Below are positions 1 to 5,015 of a DNA stretch of 5,015 nucleotides, piece by piece. The notes under the pieces were generated by a model, which did not search any database, was not told the origin of the DNA, and saw only the letters and a program-made list of their open reading frames with translations. Numbering within the stretch: position 1 is the stretch's first letter; every line of letters starts with the position of its first letter. The translations under genes and the position numbers were made by a program. Source of the stretch: Desulfobacterales bacterium (GTDB lineage Bacteria; Desulfobacterota; DSM-4660; Desulfatiglandales; JALVZP01); assembly GCA_027037575.1 (NCBI GenBank), contig JALVZP010000026.1, positions 1-5,015 on the forward strand, in the 5' to 3' direction.

Positions 1-468
1 ACTTAGCTCTGGACACTGATCCACGGATCTTCCACCTTCTACCATCTGGGCAGCAAATACCATGCATGTTGGGGCACCACATTTCTTGCAGTTTGTCTTT
101 GGTAAAAACTTGAGTATCTTTATTACCTCTGGCTTTGGAGGGGTCTCATAAAGAGGAGTGATCTGATCCCTTTTCTCCCATGTTTCATTTATCTCTTTCT
201 TTAACCACTCCAGTATCTTTTCTGCTTCCTCCTTGTCCTGAATTGCAGTTATGGCTATCTCTTTTGGGTGAAGGGTAATTATTTTCCCCTGAAGCTTAAT
301 AGTTAGGGAAGGAGGATCCTTTGAAAAGCTCTCTCCTCCCCATAGGGCATTCAGATACGGAAGCACCTCGGATATGTCCTGATCCAAGTGGGCTATACAA
401 TGAAGCCTCTCAAAGTTTGGATTACACTTTGGCCTTATTATCTCCATACTATAGCTTTTTAAAAGCAT
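1..468 (-). CDS. Fe-S cluster-binding protein, 3' end outside window (partial)
   Basis: The first 156 codons of a gene that runs off the left edge; no stop is reached. The visible C-terminal part has cysteines at residues 127, 130, 135 and 152, spaced C-x2-C-x4-C-x16-C, with GAPTC around the third. This is the pattern of the 'putative Fe-S cluster' domain (PF04060), also found at the N-terminus of the corrinoid Fe-S protein large subunit and in electron-transfer proteins. The N-terminal ~110 residues form a mixed alpha/beta domain that I do not recognise; it has extra cysteines at 15 and 24. No signal peptide or membrane segment is seen. The ATG at 468 lies one base after the stop of the DGC gene, and its AGGAGG (477-482) lies inside the last codons of that gene, so the two are probably translationally coupled. 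Inferred role: a cytosolic 4Fe-4S redox or metal-handling partner of the permease operon. The cluster assignment is fairly sure; the function is unknown. Confidence 0.8.
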   Translation of the reverse strand, partial: MLLKSYSMEIIRPKCNPNFERLHCIAHLDQDISEVLPYLNALWGGESFSKDPPSLTIKLQGKIITLHPKEIAITAIQDKEEAEKILEWLKKEINETWEKRDQITPLYETPPKPEVIKILKFLPKTNCKKCGAPTCMVFAAQMVEGGRSVDQCPELS

Positions 469-469
469 C

Positions 470-859
470 TTATTTGCCTCCTACCTTCTTCTTTATCAGC
501 TCCTTCAGTTTGTCTATTTCCTCCCTCTTCAGGTCAAATTCATGATTTTTTTCTATACCCATGTCCTTTGTAACAACAATATAATTTTTTAGAGGAAGGT
601 TCAAGTGTTCAAATATTGCCTTTGCACATCCTATCTCACATCCATCAAGAACAACCACAATAGGATTGTCCTTCACTGACTGGACAAATCCTGTAAGATG
701 TGCTCCAACTCCAGCAAGACAGAACATCCTTCCCCATCCTTCCTTTGTAAGTTCAACTGCTGCCTGGTTTGTAAGCTGTCCCACATTTGATCCACCAGAG
801 CATGCAAGTATCATTATGCTTGGACCTGTTGTGCAACAGCACTCATTCTGATTAGCCAT
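470..859 (-). CDS. DGC domain putative zinc-binding protein
   Basis: A 129-residue soluble protein matching the DGC-domain family (PF08859), which is named for its Asp-Gly-Cys motif and predicted to bind zinc. Visible marks are ACSGGSNVGQ with Cys20, CLAGVGAH with Cys47 and His54, and VVVLDGCEIGC with Asp72-Gly73-Cys74 and Cys78. The N-terminus has three consecutive cysteines at 7-9, and the C-terminus is a lysine/glutamate-rich helix. The ATG at 859 is chosen over the upstream in-frame GTG at 868, because that GTG lies inside the strong Shine-Dalgarno AGGAGGTGA (865-873). The gene starts 15 bases after the thioredoxin-like gene ends and stops one base before the Fe-S gene. The biochemical role of DGC proteins is not established as far as I know. 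Position beside a permease and a CxxC protein suggests binding or relay of a thiophilic metal or sulfur species. The family call is secure; the role is inference. Confidence 0.88.
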   Translation of the reverse strand: MANQNECCCTTGPSIMILACSGGSNVGQLTNQAAVELTKEGWGRMFCLAGVGAHLTGFVQSVKDNPIVVVLDGCEIGCAKAIFEHLNLPLKNYIVVTKDMGIEKNHEFDLKREEIDKLKELIKKKVGGK

Positions 860-864
860 ATTTC

Positions 865-873
865 TCACCTCCT
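865..873 (-). promoter_or_regulatory. Ribosome binding site of the DGC gene (decides the start)
   Basis: AGGAGGTGA on the minus strand, a full match to the anti-Shine-Dalgarno core, six bases before the ATG at 859 when measured from AGGAGGTG. It contains the alternative GTG start at 866-868, which it therefore rules out. Confidence 0.85.
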
Positions 874-874
874 T

Positions 875-1117
875 TTACTTTTTTTCTTCAAGCCACTTCT
901 TTATCTCATCCTTTGTAGGAATCCTTCCTACACACTTTACCTGTCCATCAATAACTAAGGCAGGTGTTCCAAATACCCCATACTTTGCTATTTCATTTAT
1001 ATCCTTTACCTTTTCTACATTTGCAGAAATTCCAATCTCAGATAGGGCATCCATTACATTCTTCTCTGTTGCCTGACATCTTGGGCAACCTGGTCCTAAT
1101 ACCTTGATATCTACCAT
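875..1117 (-). CDS. Small thioredoxin-like 'redox-active disulfide' protein
   Basis: An 80-residue thioredoxin-fold protein of the minimal type (redox-active disulfide protein 2 / thioredoxin_3 family, similar in size to archaeal glutaredoxin-like thioredoxins). The N-terminal strand DIKVLGPG leads into the active-site motif CPRC (Cys11, Cys14), followed by a helix. The cis-proline loop GTPALVIDG (Pro52) and a lone Cys62 in the following strand are visible. The length is normal for this short family. No signal peptide is present, so it acts in the cytoplasm. An AGGAGGTG at 1123-1130, five bases before the ATG at 1117, fixes the start. The gene begins 17 bases after the permease stop. Members of this family are often found beside ArsP-type permeases. 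Probable role: dithiol/disulfide exchange or thiol ligation of the permease substrate. A specific reductase for it is not visible here. Family confident, substrate unknown. Confidence 0.92.
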   Translation of the reverse strand: MVDIKVLGPGCPRCQATEKNVMDALSEIGISANVEKVKDINEIAKYGVFGTPALVIDGQVKCVGRIPTKDEIKKWLEEKK

Positions 1118-1134
1118 AGTAACACCTCCTTTTT

Positions 1135-2460
1135 TTAATGTGTTATTAGTCCAAATATATAGCCTGATATTGTTGCCATTATTACAACCAAACCAACAAA
1201 TGCAGCCGTCTTCTTTGTCCCCATCACCCCGTTTATTACGAGCATGTTTGGAAGAGATACTGCTGGGCCTGCAAGAAGGAGTGCAAGTGCTGGACCTTTT
1301 GCCATTCCAAATCTCAAAAGAACTTCTGTTATAGGGATTTCAGTAAGGGTAGCAAAGTAGAAGAATGCACCAACAATGGATGCAAGGAAGTTGGAAAAGA
1401 TGGTATTACTTCCTACAAGATGGGCAACCACATGCTCTGGGATAAACACAGAGATAAATCCTACTACAAATATTCCACCATAAAGGAGTGGAACCATGAG
1501 CTTTGTAAAGTCCCAGGTTGCATACATCCATTGATTTAGCTCCTCTTTTGAATACCACTTAAATGCCAGGATAAGGACAATTATTCCAATTGCACCTGCA
1601 ATATACCAGCGGATATTATATATGGTCTGTGTAAGGCTTGGAAGAGGTTCTATCTTTACTATGTCCTTTTTATAGTATACCTTTGCCTCTCCTGTTACTT
1701 TTCCTCCTTCACTCCATGGCTGAAGTGTAACAGTATCGTGTGTCTCATACCTTAAATGATATGTTCCAGTCTTTCCATTCTTAAATGTAACCCTTACTAT
1801 ACCTGGATTATACCAGTCACTGAATACGAGAAATAGGATCATAAGGCCAATAAATGTAGCATTTTTCCAGATGGGCTTTCCACCAAATCCTGATTCTGTC
1901 TCTGGCAGGTATACAGGCTGCTGAATCCTTTGTTGCTCTTCTTCCCTGAATAGATAGGCCATACAAAGTCCTATGATAAATGCAAAAAGTATTGCTCCAA
2001 TTGCCCTCCCAAGACCTATATCAAATCCAAGGACACGTGCAGAAAGAAATATTGCAAGTATATTTATTGCAGGACCTGAATAGAGGAATGAGCATGCAGG
2101 ACCAATTCCTGCACCAAGCTTATATATCCCTGCAAACATGGGAAGGACACTACAGGAGCATACTGCAAGGATACAACCAGAAACAGATGCTACTGTATAT
2201 GCAAGAACCTTATTTGCTCCAGGTCCAAGATACTTCATTATGGACTGCTGTGAGAGAAAGCTTACTATTGCACCAGCAATAAAGAGGGCAGGGACAACGC
2301 ATGGTATTGTGTGATGTCTCGCATACCATTGAAGCAAATTAAACGCCTCTATTATGCCTTTCCTTACCTTTGGATTTCCAAGGGGAAGAAAATAGGCAAT
2401 CAAAAATATTCCAAGAAGCCCAAAGAAAATCTGCCATTCCCTTTTCGTCATAAATCCCAT
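1135..2460 (-). CDS. ArsP_1-type permease (DUF318/YraQ-like), with hydrophilic insert
   Basis: A 441-residue multi-spanning membrane protein of the predicted permease family PF03773, which includes the organoarsenical exporter ArsP. About eleven hydrophobic stretches are visible, roughly 9-27, 52-72, 86-110, 120-144, 149-171, 200-215, 285-302, 319-340, 354-372, 388-410 and 418-438. The two halves carry paired family motifs: CSCSVLP (101-107) with SGPAINI (128-134), and TEIPITE (373-379) with AGPAVSLPN (397-405). Cys96, 101, 103 and 123 cluster in the first half and may contact the substrate. Residues 217-283 form a hydrophilic, strand-rich insert without cysteine. The ATG at 2460 is preferred over Met4 because AGGAGGTG (2466-2473) is five bases away. 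It is the first gene behind a strong promoter with an operator-like palindrome. Likely substrates are metalloid, metal or sulfur compounds; arsenic is possible but not shown, and the direction of transport cannot be read from sequence. Confidence 0.9.
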   Translation of the reverse strand: MGFMTKREWQIFFGLLGIFLIAYFLPLGNPKVRKGIIEAFNLLQWYARHHTIPCVVPALFIAGAIVSFLSQQSIMKYLGPGANKVLAYTVASVSGCILAVCSCSVLPMFAGIYKLGAGIGPACSFLYSGPAINILAIFLSARVLGFDIGLGRAIGAILFAFIIGLCMAYLFREEEQQRIQQPVYLPETESGFGGKPIWKNATFIGLMILFLVFSDWYNPGIVRVTFKNGKTGTYHLRYETHDTVTLQPWSEGGKVTGEAKVYYKKDIVKIEPLPSLTQTIYNIRWYIAGAIGIIVLILAFKWYSKEELNQWMYATWDFTKLMVPLLYGGIFVVGFISVFIPEHVVAHLVGSNTIFSNFLASIVGAFFYFATLTEIPITEVLLRFGMAKGPALALLLAGPAVSLPNMLVINGVMGTKKTAAFVGLVVIMATISGYIFGLITH

Positions 2461-2465
2461 TTCTA

Positions 2466-2474
2466 CACCTCCTC
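2466..2474 (-). promoter_or_regulatory. Ribosome binding site of the permease gene (decides the start)
   Basis: GAGGAGGTG on the minus strand, five bases before the ATG at 2460. The internal ATG at 2451 would be 14 bases away, so the longer start is favoured. Confidence 0.82.
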
Positions 2475-2488
2475 TATCTTTATTTGCC

Positions 2489-2510
2489 TATATTCCTATT
2501 CAGGAATATA
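2489..2510. promoter_or_regulatory. Operator-like perfect inverted repeat over the permease promoter
   Basis: Arms TATATTCC (2489-2496) and GGAATATA (2503-2510) are a perfect 8+8 bp inverted repeat around a 6-base centre. One arm contains the whole -10 hexamer (2505-2510), and the rest covers the expected transcription start, so a dimer bound here would block RNA polymerase. Size, AT-rich arms and position resemble ArsR/SmtB-family operators, but the arms do not exactly match a consensus I can recall. No regulator gene is in the window. No U-tract follows it on either strand, so it is not a terminator. Confidence 0.6.
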
Positions 2511-2533
2511 AAACTACTTTTGATTCGTGTCAA
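2505..2533 (-). promoter_or_regulatory. Strong sigma70-type promoter for the permease operon
   Basis: On the minus strand the -35 box is TTGACA (2528-2533, 6/6 consensus), the spacer is 17 bp (2511-2527), and the -10 box is TATATT (2505-2510, 5/6 consensus). Transcription should begin near 2498, giving a leader of roughly 40 bases before the permease ATG. The -35 box begins 16 bases after the radical SAM stop codon, with no terminator between, so readthrough from upstream is also possible. Confidence 0.78.
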
Positions 2534-2549
2534 GTCCTTATTGAACCAT

Positions 2550-3656
2550 TTAAATGCCAAAAATTTTATAGCAGTCTTCACATTCAGACGGGAGGGGAAG
2601 ATCCTTGATCTGTAAAGGTTTGCTATTTTCCTTCTTTGCCATAGAGACAAGATCCATTGCAATGAAGAGATTTTTCATTTTTTTAAATATATCCCTAAAC
2701 CCCATATACTCCTTCTTTTCCCATATGCATAAAAAAGGCTCTTCCTTTACATTTCCAAAGCATTTTCTTGGAATAATCCTTACAACCTTTCCATCTCTAA
2801 AAACAGGTATCTCATCAATTGGAACACCTAAGTAAACACATGGAGAGACACAACCATCATAGGAGATATAAGCATTTCTCATAGGGTCTGCTTCACAGAT
2901 TGCCCTTTCTTCAGGAACAATAGGATATACCCTAAGGTCTACTCCTTTTATCCTTGCTACCTCCTTTGCCTTATCAATATACTCCTTATATGCCTCATTT
3001 TCTAAGCCAAACACCCTAAATCTATCTATCTCAGCACAAGGAACAAAATCTACATTATTTGCAACAACTCTATCTACTCCTAACATAGAACCCATTTCTA
3101 CAATATCAGAAAGCTGAGAAATATTTTCTGGTGTCATAATAAAAGATATTACAACTTCAGGCTTCTTTAATCTTCTCCTCCTTTTTTCATCAACTAAGTA
3201 GGAGATATTTTTGATTATTCTTTCAAAATCTGTTCCAGATCTTATGCTTTCATGCACCTTCTTTTCTGCACCTGCTAAGGATATAGCAATTATATCAACA
3301 CCTAAATCTATAAATCTGTTTACCCTCTTTTCTGTAAGTAGCTGGCCATTAGTAGTAAAACCACATCTTACATCTTTCTTTTTTATAACCTCTATCATTT
3401 TATCAAGCTTTGGATGAAGAAGAGGTTCTCCCCATCCTTGAAGATGAACATATTTTGTCAATTCAATGGCTGGAAGCAGTAAAAAAAATGTTTCTTCATC
3501 CATATCTCCATTTTTCCAATCTTTTAAAACAGCACTTGGACACATCTTACAGCTTACATTGCATCTGGATGTAACCTCTATCTGGAGGATATCAAATATC
3601 TTTGGGGAGAATATGATCTTTTTGAGCCTGCTAAGGAATCTCTTAATCTTTTCCAC
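2550..3656 (-). CDS. Radical SAM protein with SPASM/twitch-like C-terminal cysteines
   Basis: A 368-residue radical SAM enzyme. The cluster motif C-x3-C-x2-C is at Cys32, 36 and 39 (RCNVSCKMCP). The SAM-binding GGEP-type motif appears as GWGEP (74-78), followed by TTNG (101-104) and ISLAG (125-129). The C-terminal third has Cys254, 269, 273, 299, 310, 359 and 362, with YDGCVSPC and a final CEDC. This is typical of SPASM or twitch domains that hold auxiliary 4Fe-4S clusters, so an Fe-S-dependent modification of a peptide or other large substrate is likely. The start is a GTG at 3656 overlapping the last 14 bases of queF; its Shine-Dalgarno is very weak, suggesting coupled translation. It is not QueE, which is much shorter and has a different cluster spacing. 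No precursor peptide gene is evident nearby. The superfamily is certain; the reaction is unknown. Confidence 0.9.
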   Translation of the reverse strand: MEKIKRFLSRLKKIIFSPKIFDILQIEVTSRCNVSCKMCPSAVLKDWKNGDMDEETFFLLLPAIELTKYVHLQGWGEPLLHPKLDKMIEVIKKKDVRCGFTTNGQLLTEKRVNRFIDLGVDIIAISLAGAEKKVHESIRSGTDFERIIKNISYLVDEKRRRRLKKPEVVISFIMTPENISQLSDIVEMGSMLGVDRVVANNVDFVPCAEIDRFRVFGLENEAYKEYIDKAKEVARIKGVDLRVYPIVPEERAICEADPMRNAYISYDGCVSPCVYLGVPIDEIPVFRDGKVVRIIPRKCFGNVKEEPFLCIWEKKEYMGFRDIFKKMKNLFIAMDLVSMAKKENSKPLQIKDLPLPSECEDCYKIFGI

Positions 3657-4041
3657 TATTTTTCTTTGATTCAGAACTTACAGTTATAATGGTCTTTACA
3701 TTTCCTCTTGGATTAAAATCTCCTATTACTTCTAAGAATCGAGGCTTTAGAAGCTCATAGAGATCTGTATATATCCTGTTTGTTGCTTCTTCATGAGATA
3801 TATATTTTCCCCTATATTTGTTTAGATAGAGCTTTAGGGATCTAAGCTCTACAATAAGTTTATCAGGTATATATCTTATCTTTATTGTAGCAAAATCAGG
3901 ATATCCTGATCTTGGGCAAAGGCATGTAAATTCAGGAAAGCTTATTTCAATAAGATAGTCCCTTTCAGGATAGGGATTTGGCCATGCTTCAAGTTCTGCT
4001 TCTAATATTGCCTTTTCTCCGTATTTAAGCTCTTTTTCCAT
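3643..4041 (-). CDS. queF: NADPH-dependent 7-cyano-7-deazaguanine reductase (preQ1 synthase), type I
   Basis: QueF reduces the nitrile of preQ0 to the aminomethyl group of preQ1 with two NADPH, in the cytoplasmic queuosine tRNA-modification pathway. At 132 residues it is a single-domain (type I, Bacillus-like) enzyme of the tunnel fold. The segment FTCLCPRSGYPDFA holds the presumed nucleophile Cys42, which forms the thioimide, and Asp49 as the acid. The QueF motif is ELRSLKLY (65-72), with Arg where Lys is more usual. SHEE (82-85) supplies the substrate-binding His/Glu, and DFNPRGN (108-114) is also typical. The ATG at 4041 lies inside the 3' end of the zinc-ribbon gene (17-base overlap) and has only a weak purine-rich site, so translation is probably coupled. 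No queC, queD or queE is visible in the window, so preQ0 must come from genes elsewhere or by uptake. Identification is confident. Confidence 0.95.
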   Translation of the reverse strand: MEKELKYGEKAILEAELEAWPNPYPERDYLIEISFPEFTCLCPRSGYPDFATIKIRYIPDKLIVELRSLKLYLNKYRGKYISHEEATNRIYTDLYELLKPRFLEVIGDFNPRGNVKTIITVSSESKKNSGKD

Positions 4042-4342
4042 GCTTAGACAATTTCTTTTCTACTTTTTCCCTTAATCTCTTTATCTTATCATCCTTTACA
4101 AACTCTGATGCCTTATCCAGAAATCTTGCTGCATCCCTATATTTCCCATCCTTTATATAAGACTCAAATCTCTTTTCTATTCTTCTTACTGCCTCCTTAT
4201 TGTCTATCTTAAATGAAACAGCAGATATTAGCCTATATGTCTCACCACTGCATTCAGGACAGAAAGGAGGTGATGAATCTATGGGTGTTATTTCCTCAAA
4301 TATATAGCCACACTTTCTACAGCAAAATTCATACAAAGGCAT
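4025..4342 (-). CDS. FmdB-family zinc-ribbon protein with charged helical tail
   Basis: A 105-residue protein. The N-terminus MPLYEFCCRKCGYIFE, followed by CPEC, is the signature of the FmdB/CxxC_CXXC_SSSS regulatory zinc-ribbon family (PF09723). Cys8/Cys11 and Cys28/Cys31 are the likely zinc ligands, with Cys7 extra, and a family-like segment follows at about residues 32-45. From residue 48 to the end the protein is strongly charged and helical, with a DGKYRDAARFLDKA segment that resembles a single tetratricopeptide-like helix pair; this part is not typical of the shortest family members. The start at 4342 has no clear Shine-Dalgarno, and the gene lies 27 bases after the ABC ATPase gene. It overlaps queF by 17 bases. 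FmdB proteins were named as putative regulators, but their actual role is unsettled; nucleic-acid or protein binding is plausible. Domain call confident, function uncertain. Confidence 0.88.
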   Translation of the reverse strand: MPLYEFCCRKCGYIFEEITPIDSSPPFCPECSGETYRLISAVSFKIDNKEAVRRIEKRFESYIKDGKYRDAARFLDKASEFVKDDKIKRLREKVEKKLSKHGKRA

Positions 4343-4369
4343 ACTACTATTTTAGGAATGTTAAAGAGC

Positions 4370-5015
4370 TTAGTCAAACAGGATACATCTTACCCAATGA
4401 AAACTATCAATCTTTTTCATTGGAATATCTGATCTGCACTTAGATGTTCTATATCTACATCTTCCATAAAATTTACATCCATAATCTGCTTCTTCTACAT
4501 CAGATTCAATCCTTATTCTATCTAAGATCCTCTTTTTTGGATCTGGCTCTGGAACAGCAGAAAGAAGAAGCCTTGTATATGGATGTGCAGGATTTCTAAA
4601 TATCTCATCTGCTTTTGCAATCTCCATTATCTTTCCAAGATACATAATTGCTATTACATCACTCATATATCCAACAAGATTTATGTCATGGGATACAAAA
4701 AGATAAGTTATTCCAAATCTTTCCTGAAGCTCTTTTAAGAGATTTATTATCTGTGCCTGAATAGATACATCAAGTGCTGAAACTGGCTCATCGCATAGAA
4801 TAAGCTCTGGATTTACACTTAGTGCCCTTGCTATTCCTATTCTTTGTCTTTGACCTCCACTAAATTCATGAGGATACATATTGAAACTATTTGGAGGAAT
4901 ATTTACCATCTCTAACAGCTCCTTTACCCTTTCCTTTCTTTCCTTTTTCTTTAATCCACAAACCCTAAGTCCTTCTTCAATTGTCTCTCCTATTGTCATC
5001 TTTGGATTTAGTGAA
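4370..5015 (-). CDS. Oligopeptide/dipeptide ABC transporter ATP-binding protein (OppF/DppF type), 5' end outside window
   Basis: The C-terminal 214 codons of a peptide-type ABC ATPase; the start, Walker A and Q-loop lie beyond 5015. The frame stays open upstream of the Met at 4999 and reads SLNPKMTIGE, the usual internal segment of these proteins, so that Met is not the start. Numbering from it, visible parts are the signature FSGGQRQRIGIARAL (46-60), Walker B LILCDEPVSALD (66-77), the H-loop FVSHD (101-105) and the oligo_HPY region NPAHPYTRLLLSAVPEPDP (136-154). Cys175, 181, 188 and 205 then follow, spaced C-x5-C-x6-C-x16-C; in this family such a tail can hold a 4Fe-4S cluster. It acts on the inner face of the membrane, hydrolysing ATP for uptake of peptides or other solutes. 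The permease and binding-protein genes are not in the window. It probably leads the zinc-ribbon/queF/radical SAM run. Confidence 0.93.
   Translation of the reverse strand, partial: SLNPKMTIGETIEEGLRVCGLKKKERKERVKELLEMVNIPPNSFNMYPHEFSGGQRQRIGIARALSVNPELILCDEPVSALDVSIQAQIINLLKELQERFGITYLFVSHDINLVGYMSDVIAIMYLGKIMEIAKADEIFRNPAHPYTRLLLSAVPEPDPKKRILDRIRIESDVEEADYGCKFYGRCRYRTSKCRSDIPMKKIDSFHWVRCILFD

Noticed and set aside
860..868. GTG at 868 as the start of the DGC gene
   Set aside because: It lies within the Shine-Dalgarno AGGAGGTGA; the ATG at 859 is correctly spaced from that site.
1980..2282. Plus-strand open frames such as 1980-2282, 666-851, 321-545 and 4213-4443
   Set aside because: They lie wholly or almost wholly antisense to well-identified minus-strand genes, lack convincing Shine-Dalgarno sites, and their low-complexity translations resemble no family.
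1135..2460. Naming the permease arsP
   Set aside because: It belongs to the same family, but no arsenic-specific genes (arsR, arsM, arsC) are in the window, and the insert and neighbours differ, so the substrate should stay open.
2489..2510. The inverted repeat as a rho-independent terminator for the radical SAM gene
   Set aside because: The 8-bp stem is AT-rich with only two G-C pairs and no U-tract follows on either strand. It overlaps a near-consensus -10 box, so an operator is the better reading.
2480..2662. A 60-residue minus-strand frame crossing the end of the radical SAM gene and the permease promoter
   Set aside because: It overlaps the radical SAM 3' end in another frame, runs through the promoter and operator, and shows no recognisable motif.
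2550..3656. The radical SAM gene next to queF as queE
   Set aside because: At 368 residues with a canonical C-x3-C-x2-C motif and a cysteine-rich C-terminus, it does not match the short QueE with its atypical cluster loop.
4370..4999. Met at 4999 as the true start of the ABC ATPase
   Set aside because: The frame stays open upstream and encodes the family's SLNPKM segment. Without the upstream part the protein would lack Walker A, so the gene is simply cut by the window edge.

Overview
The window carries eight protein genes, all on the minus strand, packed head to tail with almost no non-coding DNA. Hand-counted lines run from about 32 to 47% G+C. Arginine is mostly AGA/AGG and ATA is a common isoleucine codon. 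Together with the cysteine-rich, Fe-S-rich content, this suggests an AT-leaning anaerobic, possibly thermophilic bacterium. The sequence does not allow a lineage to be named.

Reading in the direction of transcription (high to low coordinates), the first block is 5015-2550. It holds the C-terminal part of an oligopeptide/dipeptide-type ABC transporter ATPase (cut by the window edge), a small FmdB-type zinc-ribbon protein with a charged helical tail, QueF (the preQ1-forming reductase of queuosine synthesis), and a radical SAM protein with a cysteine-rich SPASM/twitch-like C-terminus. FmdB/QueF and QueF/radical SAM overlap by 17 and 14 bases, which suggests translational coupling. Shine-Dalgarno sequences in this block are weak.

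The second block is 2549-1 and looks like a separately controlled operon. The 89-base gap 2461-2549 holds a near-consensus sigma70-type promoter (TTGACA, 17 bp, TATATT). A perfect 8+8 bp inverted repeat overlaps its -10 box, as expected for a repressor operator. Downstream lie an ArsP_1-type permease with an unusual hydrophilic insert, a small thioredoxin-like 'redox-active disulfide' protein (CPRC), a DGC-domain putative zinc-binding protein, and a partial protein with a C-x2-C-x4-C-x16-C Fe-S motif. The first three have AGGAGGTG sites 5-6 bases before the start; the fourth has AGGAGG 8 bases before it.

The second block is the most interesting part. Every product carries conserved or clustered cysteines, and the genes sit behind one strong, apparently repressible promoter. 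This fits an inducible system for handling a thiophilic metal, metalloid or sulfur compound: a membrane permease plus cytosolic thiol/disulfide and Fe-S partners. The substrate cannot be read from the sequence, and no regulator gene is inside the window.
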